Shown here piece by piece: positions 37,019 through 45,555 of a stretch of DNA of 64,000 bases. A program made the position numbers and the translations under genes. Each line of letters starts with the position of its first letter. The first letter of the stretch is position 1. The stretch covers positions 1-64,000 of the forward strand of contig SVRP01000007.1 of the NCBI GenBank assembly GCA_015064735.1. The letters are read 5' to 3'. The DNA comes from Oscillospiraceae bacterium. GTDB lineage: Bacteria > Bacillota > Clostridia > Oscillospirales > CAG-272. Under the pieces are notes generated by a model. It made no database searches and had not been told where the DNA came from. It saw nothing but the letters and a program-made list of their open reading frames with translations.

Positions 37019-37633
37019 TTATAGGATAGCCTCTATTGCCTCGGCATATTTCTTACCGATAAAGGCTGCTCCGTTATCGTTGGGATGTACCCCGTCATTT
37101 GAATAGAACTTAGGCTCGGGCTGTGTTTTGAGTGCTTCCGCAAAATGCTCGTCAAGGGGAACGTACACGTCTGCGTACTCGTCAGCGAGCTTTCGGATAA
37201 TGGGAAGAACCGTTTTAAGATCATCCTTCATTGCGTCCTTATCGTCGCAGTCAAGCACGTAAGGCGAAAGGATCATGATCTTTGCGTTCGTTTCCTTTTT
37301 GATGCGCTCAAGAATACAGCGGTAGTTAAGAGCTATCTGCTCATCGGTAGTTGCTATTGCTTCCTTGCCGTATCTGTGCCATATATCGTTTATACCGATA
37401 AGAATCGATATAACGTCAGGCTGAAACGCTATTGCGTCGGCATAGAGGCGGTCAAAAAGCTGACAGGTGCGGTTTCCGCCTATTCCGAAATTTATAAATT
37501 CAAATTCGGTATCGGGATGCGCCGCCGCTATAAGCTCGGATGCGTACTTGGGATATCCCTTTCCCATATCGTGATAATTTCTTTTATCACGGCTCGCATC
37601 GGTTATGCTATCACCTTGAAAAAGAATTCTCAT
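37019..37633 (-). CDS. SGNH/GDSL-family hydrolase
   Basis: The 204-residue protein has the family blocks: ILFQGDSITD (catalytic Ser9), FGIGGNRT, LIGINDIW and the C-terminal NDGVHPND with the catalytic Asp/His pair. It is an esterase or acyl/acetyl hydrolase; intracellular as no signal peptide is seen. It begins 4 bases after pduL and belongs to the same operon. Deacetylation of xylan-derived sugars would be plausible given the wider locus, but the operon context is different. Confidence 0.88.
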   Translation of the reverse strand: MRILFQGDSITDASRDKRNYHDMGKGYPKYASELIAAAHPDTEFEFINFGIGGNRTCQLFDRLYADAIAFQPDVISILIGINDIWHRYGKEAIATTDEQIALNYRCILERIKKETNAKIMILSPYVLDCDDKDAMKDDLKTVLPIIRKLADEYADVYVPLDEHFAEALKTQPEPKFYSNDGVHPNDNGAAFIGKKYAEAIEAIL

Positions 37634-37637
37634 AATA

Positions 37638-38207
37638 TTACTTTACGATCTCTCCGTAGACTGCGCCGAATGCGCAAGCGGCATTGGACTCGTCGGTATC
37701 TATATGCATAGCGAGAGCAAACTTATCGCTTACTCTTACAACAACGTCTCCGAATACGAGGGGACGGGCAGTATCGAGCTTAACGCTTACGATCTCCTTG
37801 TCCGCAACACCGAGCTCCGCAGCGTCGGCGGGAGTCATATGTATATGACGCTTTGCGGCAATAACGCCTTCCTTTATTTCTACGGAACCGCAGGGACCCT
37901 CAATTACGCATCCCTGTGTGCCTGCAATATCACCCGATTCGCGAACAAGCGCGGAAGCACCGATAGTGCGCGCATCGGTAAGAGAAAGCTCTACCTGAGT
38001 CGCGGGGCGGATAGGTCCGAGAATACTTGCCTTAATGCTTCCCTTGGGGCCCTTTACGACTACCTTTTCCTCACATGCGAACTGTCCGGGCTGACTGAGA
38101 TCCTTCTTATTTGTCAGCTCATATCCTTTGCCGAAGAGAACGTCAAGATCCTCTCTGGATACGTGGATATGTCTGGCAGAGGTTTCAACCAAAATTTTGT
38201 TTGCCAT
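37638..38207 (-). CDS. pduL: phosphate acyltransferase PduL-type
   Basis: The 189-residue protein exchanges CoA and phosphate on acetyl or propanoyl groups. The duplicated PduL domain with zinc-ligand histidines is clear: ETSARHIHVSREDLD near the start and AAKRHIHMTPADA in the second half. No encapsulation peptide of the microcompartment type is evident at the N-terminus, so it probably works as a cytosolic phosphotransacetylase. It heads the minus-strand operon and is divergent from the TepA-like gene. Confidence 0.92.
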   Translation of the reverse strand: MANKILVETSARHIHVSREDLDVLFGKGYELTNKKDLSQPGQFACEEKVVVKGPKGSIKASILGPIRPATQVELSLTDARTIGASALVRESGDIAGTQGCVIEGPCGSVEIKEGVIAAKRHIHMTPADAAELGVADKEIVSVKLDTARPLVFGDVVVRVSDKFALAMHIDTDESNAACAFGAVYGEIVK

Positions 38208-38354
38208 CCTTCTACCTCACTTAATTAAATAGATATTCTTTTGGGTTTTCACCCACAGAGTTTATTATATCATATTTTTTCGTTTTTGTAAAGATTAATT
38301 CTTTATATTTCTGCAAATAATTATATAAAAAATACACCTTTAAGGAGTTATTTT

Positions 38355-39077
38355 ATGGTAAATAACGGCAAAAATCAAAATTCCGACCTTATTTCTACTC
38401 CACAGGATGATGTCTCATGCGCATGCGAGAGGGACAATATTGAAAAATACGGCAGTACTCTTTCCCATGGCAAGGAGTCCATACAGTGCATATCCATAAT
38501 CGGTCAGATAGAGGGACACTATTTTCTTCCCGAGGGGCAGAAGGCGACGAAATACGAGCACATAATCCCACTTCTTGCGTCTATTGAGGAGGACGATTCC
38601 ACAGACGGTCTGTTAATAATTCTCAACACCATGGGTGGAGACGTTGAAGCGGGACTTGCCATAGCCGAAATGATAGCGTCCATGACGAAGCCTACGGTCT
38701 CTCTCGTTCTCGGCGGCGGTCATTCAATAGGCGTTCCCCTTGCCACCTGCGCAGATCGTTCCTTTATCGTTCCGTCCGCTACAATGACCATTCACCCCGT
38801 GAGAATTAACGGTCTTGTCGTAGGAGTTCCGCAAACCTACCGTTATTTTGAGGAAATGCAAAAGCGCATAGTTAATTTCATATGTGAGCATTCGAGAGCC
38901 ACACCTGAAAAAATAAAGGAGCTTATGATGCGCCCCGACGAGCTTGCCACCGACGTAGGCTCGATAATCGAGGGGAAGCAAGCAGTCGAATACGGCATAA
39001 TAGACCGTGTCGGCGGTCTTTCGGATGCAATTACGGAACTGAAAAAAATGATCAAGGAAGTCAAAGAAACAAATTAA
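38355..39077 (+). CDS. tepA: ClpP-class serine protease, TepA-like
   Basis: The 240-residue protein has the Clp/crotonase-type fold with catalytic Ser124 in LGGGHSIGVPLA and His147 in ATMTIHPVR; the ILNTMGGDVEAGLAIA segment corresponds to the ClpP oxyanion region. Length and the 45-residue leader are as in Bacillus TepA/YmfB-type proteins, which lack a partner ATPase. TTAAGGAG precedes the ATG. Substrate unknown. Confidence 0.85.
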   Translation: MVNNGKNQNSDLISTPQDDVSCACERDNIEKYGSTLSHGKESIQCISIIGQIEGHYFLPEGQKATKYEHIIPLLASIEEDDSTDGLLIILNTMGGDVEAGLAIAEMIASMTKPTVSLVLGGGHSIGVPLATCADRSFIVPSATMTIHPVRINGLVVGVPQTYRYFEEMQKRIVNFICEHSRATPEKIKELMMRPDELATDVGSIIEGKQAVEYGIIDRVGGLSDAITELKKMIKEVKETN

Positions 39078-39096
39078 AAGACGTCTTTATACAACG

Positions 39097-39134
39097 AAAA
39101 AACGCTGCCTCAAAGTTTTAAGACAGCGTTTTTT
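39097..39134. terminator. bidirectional terminator between the TepA-like and MATE genes
   Basis: AAAAAACGCTG and CAGCGTTTTTT arms around a loop of about 15 bases, between convergent genes. Confidence 0.85.
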
Positions 39135-39135
39135 A

Positions 39136-40518
39136 TTACGTTAATTTTCTCAATTTTCCTTTTTTCAGCTTTCTGTGATACAAATACAAGGTTATGACCA
39201 CGTTGGCTATCAGCAACAACATCCACGACACGGGCCAACAGGAGCATATCCAGAAAAGCGAATCTATTGGCGCATCCAATACCCTGTGGGGAGGATATAT
39301 AAAGCTCATCCAGAAAACTCGGAATACGAGCACCGACAGAATTGAGTTCACGGTAGAGATTACCGAATATCCAAAGGACTGTATAGTATGACTCAGTACC
39401 GAATTGCAGCAGGCTATAACATAAAAGGTTACGTTTGTCTTCATGCGCACCATAGCCGCTTGCTTCGCAAGCTCCTCGCTGACGTAAAGAGAAGCAATCT
39501 GATTTTTAAGCAAAAGAGTAACGACGGTAGCAAATGCTGTCATCCCTATACCCAACACAAGGCAGTAAAGTATACTCTTTTTTACTCTGTCGTAACGTCG
39601 CGCACCGAGATTGTAGCCCACGAAAACGCTTACGCTTCCACTGGCGGCGCTCGGTCCGAGAGACGAAACGATGGTCTCAATGCTCGATCCTGCCGACGTT
39701 CCCGCAACGACAGCCGAGCCAAGCTCGTTTATGCTCGACTGAATCTGCAGATTGGACAAGGGCAAAAGTCCGTTGGCAAAGGCTATCGGCAGACCGTTGG
39801 ACATTATTTTACGGAAGGACTCAAAGCTCCATTTCATATTTCTGAGCTTCACTCCGCATATACCGTCAAGCCTGAACACTCTGCGCACAGCAAGCAACGC
39901 GCCCACTGCCTGAGAAACGGTAGTGGATATAGCGACAGCCATCACCTTCTGCGGAAGAATGAGCAGGAGGATATAGTTAAGAACTACGTTTAACCCTCCC
40001 GAAATTATCATATAATAGAGAGGGCGGCGAGTATCTCCCGCGGTTGTAATTATTGCGGAGGCAAAATTATATAACATCATAGCGGGCACGCCGAGAAGAT
40101 ATATTCTCAAATAAAGGAACGCTCCGTCGAAGCTGTCGGACGGACATTTGGTAGCAATCAAAAACGTTTTAGCAAGAGAGATCCCTACTATACCGAGAAA
40201 AATTCCCATTAAAAAAGACGTTATAAGAGCCGTGGAAACGGTTGATTTTACCTTCTTTTCATCGTGGGCTCCCATTTGGTGGGAAAGAACGACCTTTACA
40301 CCCGTGGCAACTCCGAAAAAGGTGTTTACAAGAACGTGAATTATAGACGAGGTTGCGCCTACAGAGGAAACAGCGCTTGGATCAAACGCGTTGAGCATTA
40401 CCATGTCAACCGAATTAAAAACGTTCTGAATAAGATTTATAAATATAAGCGGAATACTGTATATTATTATCTCTTTGAGCAATCTCGGACTGTCCATGTC
40501 CGCATCCTTCAGCCTCAC
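39136..40518 (-). CDS. MATE-family efflux transporter
   Basis: The 460-residue membrane protein has about twelve hydrophobic helices and the two MatE repeats; typical pieces are SIPLIFINLIQNVFNSVDMV in helix 1, FVGYNLGARRYDRVKK in the second half and TTAGDTRRPLYYM between helices. It exports cationic drugs or metabolites using a sodium or proton gradient; substrate cannot be told. A GTG start at 40518 with AAAGGAG 9 bases upstream is preferred; an ATG 7 codons later is possible. Confidence 0.92.
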   Translation of the reverse strand: MRLKDADMDSPRLLKEIIIYSIPLIFINLIQNVFNSVDMVMLNAFDPSAVSSVGATSSIIHVLVNTFFGVATGVKVVLSHQMGAHDEKKVKSTVSTALITSFLMGIFLGIVGISLAKTFLIATKCPSDSFDGAFLYLRIYLLGVPAMMLYNFASAIITTAGDTRRPLYYMIISGGLNVVLNYILLLILPQKVMAVAISTTVSQAVGALLAVRRVFRLDGICGVKLRNMKWSFESFRKIMSNGLPIAFANGLLPLSNLQIQSSINELGSAVVAGTSAGSSIETIVSSLGPSAASGSVSVFVGYNLGARRYDRVKKSILYCLVLGIGMTAFATVVTLLLKNQIASLYVSEELAKQAAMVRMKTNVTFYVIACCNSVLSHTIQSFGYSVISTVNSILSVLVFRVFWMSFIYPPHRVLDAPIDSLFWICSCWPVSWMLLLIANVVITLYLYHRKLKKGKLRKLT

Positions 40519-40602
40519 ACACTCACGCTCCTTTCAGACTTTGCTTTCACGGTAGATTATATCACCCTATCCCCCTAAAAGCAATAGCTTTCGAATTTTT
40601 TG

Positions 40603-40631
40603 TTGAAAAAAACAACTTTCTGTGATATACT
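40603..40631 (+). promoter_or_regulatory. promoter of hemW
   Basis: TTGAAA-N17-TATACT, 33 bases upstream of the chosen start. Confidence 0.75.
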
Positions 40632-40664
40632 TAATGAGTGAAAACGCAAAGAAAGGAGTCGGAT

Positions 40665-41789
40665 ATGAAAAAAAGCCTCGGAATTTATATACACATTCCT
40701 TTTTGCGTAAAAAAGTGTAACTACTGCGACTTTTGCTCATTTGCCTCAGGCGAAGGTCTTATGACCGACTATACGGCAGAGCTTTGCAAAAGAATTCACT
40801 CATACAAAGATACGTGCTCAGAATATTCTGTTGATACGGTATATTTCGGCGGTGGAACCCCTACGCTTCTTCCCCTCTCCTGCTTTGACAGAATTTTTTC
40901 GATGCTTCAAGACACATTTAACATAAGCTCCGACTGCGAAACCACCGTAGAGTGCAATCCCGCCACGGCAGACCTGTCCTACCTTGTTGGGCTCCGCTCT
41001 TTGGGCGCAAACAGATTGAGCATCGGACTTCAAAGTATACACGAAAATGAGTTGTCTCTCCTTGGGCGCATACATTCCTACAACGATTTTTTGAAGGTCT
41101 TTTGGGATGCCCGAAGCGCGGGCTTTGACAATATAAGCGCAGACCTTATGTACGGGATCCCCGAGCAGACACCAAAAAGCTTTAGGGAGAGTCTTTCAGC
41201 TCTTGCAGATATGCGACCTGAGCACATCTCAGCCTATGGATTGAAAATTGAGGAAGGAACCGCATTCTTTAAGAATAAAGACCGTCTCTCTCTCCCAAAC
41301 GAGGACGAGGAGTATCAAATGTATCTTGACTGCTCCGAAATACTTAATTTCCACGGATATGAAAAATACGAAATAAGCAATTTTGCCCTAACGGGGCGTC
41401 AATCCAAGCATAATCTCAGGTATTGGAGAGGACTTGAATATCTCGGATTCGGAGTTGCCGCACATTCGTTTTTCGGAGGAGAGCGTTTCGGAAATTCCCG
41501 GAATATAGACGGATTTATTAACGGAAACGATATAACCGAGGAAAGATATTCCCTTACAGATAAGGAAAAATTCAACGAAAGCATTATGCTTGCCCTGAGG
41601 CTCAAGGAGGGGCTTTCACTTTCGGAATTTCAAGACAAAACGGGCAAGACGTTCTCTGAATTCTACCCTGCCCTGAAAATTCTCACAGACGGCGGCTTCA
41701 TGGAGATAAACGACGACAGACTTTCCTTTACCGATAAGGGATTTTTCGTGAGCAACTCAATCCTTGCGGATATGTTGGATTTTGAATGA
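40665..41789 (+). CDS. hemW: radical SAM protein HemW-type (coproporphyrinogen oxidase-like, heme chaperone)
   Basis: The 374-residue protein has IHIPFCVKKCNYCDFCSF with the three cluster cysteines (14, 18, 21), the SAM-binding VYFGGGTPTLL and the HemW-type SIGLQS segment, plus a C-terminal winged-helix HemN domain. It lacks the longer N-terminal arm of true HemN, so heme insertion rather than coproporphyrinogen oxidation is more likely. The ATG at 40665 is preferred because GAAAGGAG lies 8 bases upstream; a GTG 9 codons earlier is possible. Confidence 0.92.
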   Translation: MKKSLGIYIHIPFCVKKCNYCDFCSFASGEGLMTDYTAELCKRIHSYKDTCSEYSVDTVYFGGGTPTLLPLSCFDRIFSMLQDTFNISSDCETTVECNPATADLSYLVGLRSLGANRLSIGLQSIHENELSLLGRIHSYNDFLKVFWDARSAGFDNISADLMYGIPEQTPKSFRESLSALADMRPEHISAYGLKIEEGTAFFKNKDRLSLPNEDEEYQMYLDCSEILNFHGYEKYEISNFALTGRQSKHNLRYWRGLEYLGFGVAAHSFFGGERFGNSRNIDGFINGNDITEERYSLTDKEKFNESIMLALRLKEGLSLSEFQDKTGKTFSEFYPALKILTDGGFMEINDDRLSFTDKGFFVSNSILADMLDFE

Positions 41790-41870
41790 ATTACCTATTG
41801 ACTTTTTATTCGCGATAGGGTAAAATATTATTGATAAAATTTTATACGAATAGGAGTATACGAATACACT

Positions 41871-42182
41871 ATGGATAAAAATATTAACAACGAAGCAATG
41901 AACGAGGAAATGGCAGAGACCATAATCCTTACCGACGAAGACGGAAAGGAAATAGAATTTGAGATAATCGGTCAGTGTGAAAAGAATGATCAGACCTACT
42001 TTGCGATGATCCCCGTAGAGGATGCGGAAAAGTCAGAGGACATTCTTGAGTACGTAATTCTCAAGATGGCTGTAGAGGACGGCGAGGAGGTTCTCATTAC
42101 CGTTGACGATGATGACGAGCTTGACGACGTTGCCGATTACTTCGACGACCTTTTCTCCCAGGCAATAGATTACGATAACTGA
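41871..42182 (+). CDS. DUF1292 protein (YrzB-like)
   Basis: The 103-residue very acidic protein matches the DUF1292 family of Bacillota: ETIILTDEDGKEIEFEIIGQ and YVILKMAVEDGEEVLITVDD. Function unknown; in many Clostridia it lies near RNA-processing and cell-cycle genes. The ATG lies downstream of AGGAG. It follows hemW by 81 bases. Confidence 0.9.
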   Translation: MDKNINNEAMNEEMAETIILTDEDGKEIEFEIIGQCEKNDQTYFAMIPVEDAEKSEDILEYVILKMAVEDGEEVLITVDDDDELDDVADYFDDLFSQAIDYDN

Positions 42183-42216
42183 TTTTTTTGTAATTCCTAA
42201 TTTTCATTTTTACTCG

Positions 42217-42232
42217 CGTCAAATCTGACAGT
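42217..42232. repeat. 16-bp direct repeat, left copy
   Basis: CGTCAAATCTGACAGT; identical to 42433-42448. Between the copies lies a hairpin GGCGTAC/GTACGCC (around 42283-42300) and no gene. Confidence 0.8.
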
Positions 42233-42432
42233 AAGGGCTGGGCAGATTTAGGCGAGAAGCGTCCGTTCTTCATGGCGATAGGCGTACAAAAGTACGCCGA
42301 GACTTGAAAACGGCGGTAGAAAAAGTCCATTAATTAATGAGGATTTTCGTAAGAAAATCTTCCTCTTGCGAAAAACTTTGGATTTTTAATAGTTACATGG
42401 GGATTTTGTCATTTGTCGGACTTTTTCGGTCT

Positions 42433-42448
42433 CGTCAAATCTGACAGT
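42433..42448. repeat. 16-bp direct repeat, right copy
   Basis: CGTCAAATCTGACAGT, 216 bases from the left copy, just upstream of the structured RNA candidate. Confidence 0.8.
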
Positions 42449-42483
42449 CCTCGTTCTGCTTGATGCGTGATATTCGGGTATAA

Positions 42484-42637
42484 AAACCCACAAAAGATAA
42501 AAGGAACCCGAAAGAGATTCACATGCGGTTTGCAGACCTCCCTTTATCCTCCTCGATTGACTTGTCTCGACAGGGATATAAGGACGTTGGGAGCAGTAAA
42601 GCATGAGATAGGGTACCGCCTTGCACACGCAGGGTTT
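42484..42637 (-). ncRNA. long rod-like structured RNA candidate (6S-like)
   Basis: A single imperfect hairpin spans about 154 bases: AAACCC/GGGTTT closes it, then GGTACCC with GGGTTCC, TCTCATGC with GCATGTGA, and CTCCC with GGGAG lead to a terminal stem-loop. A long rod with internal bubbles is the shape of 6S RNA, which is otherwise expected somewhere in such a genome. The minus strand is favoured because GGGTTTTTAT follows the closing stem, but strand and identity are uncertain. No gene is supported in 42183-42733. Confidence 0.4.
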
Positions 42638-42674
42638 CTCTATTCTCGGATACACGGTCCGGCGGAACAAACGA

Positions 42675-42711
42675 ATAAAAAAATCGGCTGACTCGAACGA
42701 GTCAGCCGATT
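42675..42711 (-). terminator. terminator of secG
   Basis: AATCGGCTGACTCG and CGAGTCAGCCGATT form a perfect 14-bp stem with a 2-base centre, followed by T7 on the minus strand. Confidence 0.9.
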
Positions 42712-42733
42712 GCTTTTCTGTTAAGATCTTTAA

Positions 42734-42985
42734 TTAGCGAATAACGCTGGACACAATGTAGAGAACAACTACCATGACAACAAAAACAACTGCCATCAAG
42801 GTGGTAATGCGGCTCAGCATCTTCTCCTTGGTCTTACCCTTGCTCTTGCTGAAGAAGCTCTCGCCTGCGCCGGCAATGGTTCCGGAAAGACTCTTTTCCT
42901 TGCCCGACTGAAGCAACACGCAGACTATAAGAACTACAGCCAACAAACAAAGAATAACGCCCAAAACGATTTCAACGGTGGTCAT
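42734..42985 (-). CDS. secG: preprotein translocase subunit SecG
   Basis: The 83-residue protein has the SecG pattern: an N-terminal membrane helix (VLGVILCLLAVVLIVCVLLQ), a glycine/serine-rich loop (SGTIAGAGESFF) and a second helix (LMAVVFVVMVVVLYIVSSVI). It is a small subunit of the SecYEG channel. The ATG at 42985 follows GGAGGTGTTGAT; the frame is open six codons further upstream without a ribosome site. Confidence 0.95.
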   Translation of the reverse strand: MTTVEIVLGVILCLLAVVLIVCVLLQSGKEKSLSGTIAGAGESFFSKSKGKTKEKMLSRITTLMAVVFVVMVVVLYIVSSVIR

Positions 42986-43107
42986 ATCAACACCTCCATA
43001 CAACTCAAAATTTTATGCCCATAAGGACAGAAGTAGACATTAACAGAGGTATTTTACCACAAACAAAATAAAAAGTCAATAGCAAATTTGATTTTTTTCC
43101 AATATTT

Positions 43108-43473
43108 TTATTTCATGCGTCTCCTCGCAATCAAGGCCGCAATATATCCGAAGCAAAGGGCTGCGGCAATTCCTCCGGCAGCAGCTGAAAGACCGCCGCT
43201 CAACGCTCCCACAAGCCCTTTTGAATCAACAGCTTCACGTACCCCCTTTGAAATAAGGTATCCAAATCCCGTAAGAGGCACCGTGGCTCCCGCCCCCGCC
43301 AAATCAACCAATGGCTTGTACGCGCCGACCGCCCCGAGAGCCACACCCGCGACCACGTATCCCACAAGAATTCTCGCGGGAGACAGAGACGTCTTATCCA
43401 AAAGTATCTGGGCTATAACGCAGAGTGCGCCACCTATGACGAAAGCCCATAAATATTCACCGAAGCTTCCCAT
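43108..43473 (-). CDS. spoVAE: stage V sporulation protein AE
   Basis: The 121-residue protein consists of about four hydrophobic helices with family motifs (FVIGGALCVIAQILLDKTSL, VPLTGFGYLISKGVREAVD, GLVGALSGGLSAAAGGI). SpoVAE is a membrane subunit of the channel that moves dipicolinic acid into and out of the spore. It lies 14 bases downstream of spoVAD. spoVAC, which usually precedes spoVAD, is not in the window. Confidence 0.93.
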   Translation of the reverse strand: MGSFGEYLWAFVIGGALCVIAQILLDKTSLSPARILVGYVVAGVALGAVGAYKPLVDLAGAGATVPLTGFGYLISKGVREAVDSKGLVGALSGGLSAAAGGIAAALCFGYIAALIARRRMK

Positions 43474-43487
43474 AAAATCATTACTCC

Positions 43488-44495
43488 TTAAAAACGGTAT
43501 TTTTCATTACACAGGCAGACGAGGTGGGCAACGGCGGGAATCGCCTCTCCCTGCTGAATACTTGACGGACTCATCATAGCGCCCGTACCGATGAAAAGTA
43601 TTCTTCTTAAGGCTCCCGTTTCAAGTCTCGGAAGCAAATGCGACGCAAGGACAACGGCAGAGCATCCGCACCCCGAGCCTCCTGCGTGCATATCCTGTTT
43701 TTCTCTGCTGTATATCATCATTCCGCAGTCGTTGTATATGGCCCTTATATCCAATCCCTCTGCCAAAAGAAGCTCGCAAAGAATAGAACCGCCCTCAAAG
43801 CCAAGGTCTCCCGTATATATTCCGTCAAAATCCTCGGGAGATCTTCCGCTTACGGAAAAATAGCGGAGTATTGTGCTTGCCGCAGCCGGGGCCATTGCCG
43901 CGCCCATATTTGACGCGTCGTTTATTCCCTTCTCAACAACTATACCGGGCATTGCTTCAACGACTCTGACTCTGCCCTCGCTACGGATAATGAAAGCTCC
44001 CGCTCCCGTAACCGTCCACTGAGCGGTGGGCGATCTTTGCGCTCCGTATTCAAGGGGAGTTCTGTACTGCCGCTCAGCAGAGCAAAAATGAGACGAGGTA
44101 ACCGCCGCCGCGGTGGAAATATATCCCGCAGAGACGAAAACCGACGCAAGCATTATACTTTCCGCTGCCGTAGAGCACGCTCCGTAAAGGCCGAAATAGG
44201 GTATGTCAAAATCAAGCAGCCCGTACGCCGAGCCTACGCACTGATTAAGCAGATCTCCCGCAAAAAGCGCTTCGACCTCTCTTTCGTTTGCCGATGCCTT
44301 TGCAAGAGCTGTATTAAAAGCGAGTCTCTGCATCTCACTTTCGGCTCTTTCCCACGTGTTCATACCGAATTTGTCGGTTGAATCGTGAAGATCAAAGCAA
44401 TCTCCAAGAGGTCCCTCGTGCTCGTATTTACCAACCGCCGACGCGGCGCAGACCAACGCAGCTCCACCGCGAAATTCTAAAATTTCTTTTTTCAT
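43488..44495 (-). CDS. spoVAD: stage V sporulation protein AD
   Basis: The 335-residue protein has a thiolase-like fold and binds dipicolinic acid in Bacillus. The family pieces FDLHDSTDKFGMNTWERAES, DIPYFGLYGACSTAAESIML and NDASNMGAAMAPAAASTI are clear. The ATG at 44495 is chosen because AAAGGAG lies 7 bases upstream; a TTG two codons earlier is not needed. Together with spoVAE it indicates an endospore-forming ancestry. Confidence 0.95.
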   Translation of the reverse strand: MKKEILEFRGGAALVCAASAVGKYEHEGPLGDCFDLHDSTDKFGMNTWERAESEMQRLAFNTALAKASANEREVEALFAGDLLNQCVGSAYGLLDFDIPYFGLYGACSTAAESIMLASVFVSAGYISTAAAVTSSHFCSAERQYRTPLEYGAQRSPTAQWTVTGAGAFIIRSEGRVRVVEAMPGIVVEKGINDASNMGAAMAPAAASTILRYFSVSGRSPEDFDGIYTGDLGFEGGSILCELLLAEGLDIRAIYNDCGMMIYSREKQDMHAGGSGCGCSAVVLASHLLPRLETGALRRILFIGTGAMMSPSSIQQGEAIPAVAHLVCLCNEKYRF

Positions 44496-44553
44496 GAGCA
44501 AACTCCTTTTGTTTCCTTAGGACATATTATTTGCAAAAAAATTCAACGCATAC

Positions 44554-44583
44554 TTGAATTTTGGATTTTATCTATGGTATAAT
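44554..44583 (+). promoter_or_regulatory. promoter of the uridine phosphorylase-like gene
   Basis: TTGAAT-N18-TATAAT, 36 bases upstream of the start codon. Confidence 0.7.
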
Positions 44584-44619
44584 ATCAATGGAACAATATT
44601 CCGCAAAAGGAGTTTTTTT

Positions 44620-45396
44620 ATGCTTGATTCTCATGAAAAACAATATCATCTTACCATAGAAAAAGGTGAGATAGGAAAATACTGTCTGCTCCCGGGAGAC
44701 CCCGGAAGATGCGAAAAAATCGCCGCGTATCTCGACTCTCCCTATCGCCTTTGCGGCAACAGAGAATACAACATTTGGTGTGGCGGACTTGAAGGCGAGC
44801 TCGTAACCGTATGCTCTACGGGAATAGGCGGTCCGTCTACGGCAATCGCCGTAGAGGAGCTTTATGCTTGCGGCGCACATACCTTTATACGCATAGGCAC
44901 CTGCGGAGGTATCGCTCTGCCCGTCCGTAGCGGAGACGTGGTTATTGCGTCGGGCGCGGTACGCCAGGACGGCACGTCCAGAGAGTATGCACCCATTGAA
45001 TTTCCCGCGGTTTCAAGCTATTCGGTGCTCTCCGCTCTCGCAGATTCGGCACGTGAGCTTGGATTTGACCACCACGTAGGAGTCGTACAGAGCAAGGATT
45101 CCTTTTACGGTCAGCACTCGCCGCACCGTATGCCCACATACAAAGAACTGAACTTTAAGTGGGAAGCATGGAAGCGTCTCGGTGTTCTCGCCAGTGAAAT
45201 GGAAGCATCGACTCTTTTCACAGTAGCTGCGGCACTCGGAGCCGAGGCGGGAGCCGTATTCCTTTCGGTATGGAATCAGGAAAGAGCCGAGGCGGGGCTC
45301 GATAACAGCGAAAACGAGGTCCACGACACCGACAAAGCCATAAGAGTAGCAGTCGAAGCTACGAGAAAACTCATTATCCGTTCAGCAAAAAAATAA
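44620..45396 (+). CDS. udp: uridine phosphorylase-type nucleoside phosphorylase
   Basis: The 258-residue PNP/UDP-family enzyme cleaves a nucleoside with phosphate to base and ribose 1-phosphate. Phosphate-site CLLPGDPGRCEKIA and STGIGGPSTAIAVEEL, RIGTCGG and the ribose-site ASEMEASTLFTVAAAL are present; the QSKDSFYGQHSP insert fits the uridine phosphorylase branch. AAAAGGAG lies 7 bases ahead of the ATG at 44620. Confidence 0.9.
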   Translation: MLDSHEKQYHLTIEKGEIGKYCLLPGDPGRCEKIAAYLDSPYRLCGNREYNIWCGGLEGELVTVCSTGIGGPSTAIAVEELYACGAHTFIRIGTCGGIALPVRSGDVVIASGAVRQDGTSREYAPIEFPAVSSYSVLSALADSARELGFDHHVGVVQSKDSFYGQHSPHRMPTYKELNFKWEAWKRLGVLASEMEASTLFTVAAALGAEAGAVFLSVWNQERAEAGLDNSENEVHDTDKAIRVAVEATRKLIIRSAKK

Positions 45397-45430
45397 TTGC
45401 AAAAAACTTAATTTAATAGTTATTTTATAC

Positions 45431-45459
45431 TTGACATGATAAGGTTTATTTGTTATAAT
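45431..45459 (+). promoter_or_regulatory. consensus sigma-A promoter of the SH3 lipoprotein gene
   Basis: TTGACA-N17-TATAAT with a leader of about 90 bases. Confidence 0.85.
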
Positions 45460-45555
45460 AGATTATGTATTAGTTAAATGACAATTTTCGACGGAAGCAC
45501 CACCCCCGCCGAAGCCCTATAAATAAAAAACGTATAATATTAAGGAGATCGAAAA

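Noticed and set aside
42386-42691. Short reading frames on both strands at 42.4-42.7 kb
   Set aside because: They overlap the rod-like RNA fold, lack ribosome sites and have compositions unlike proteins.
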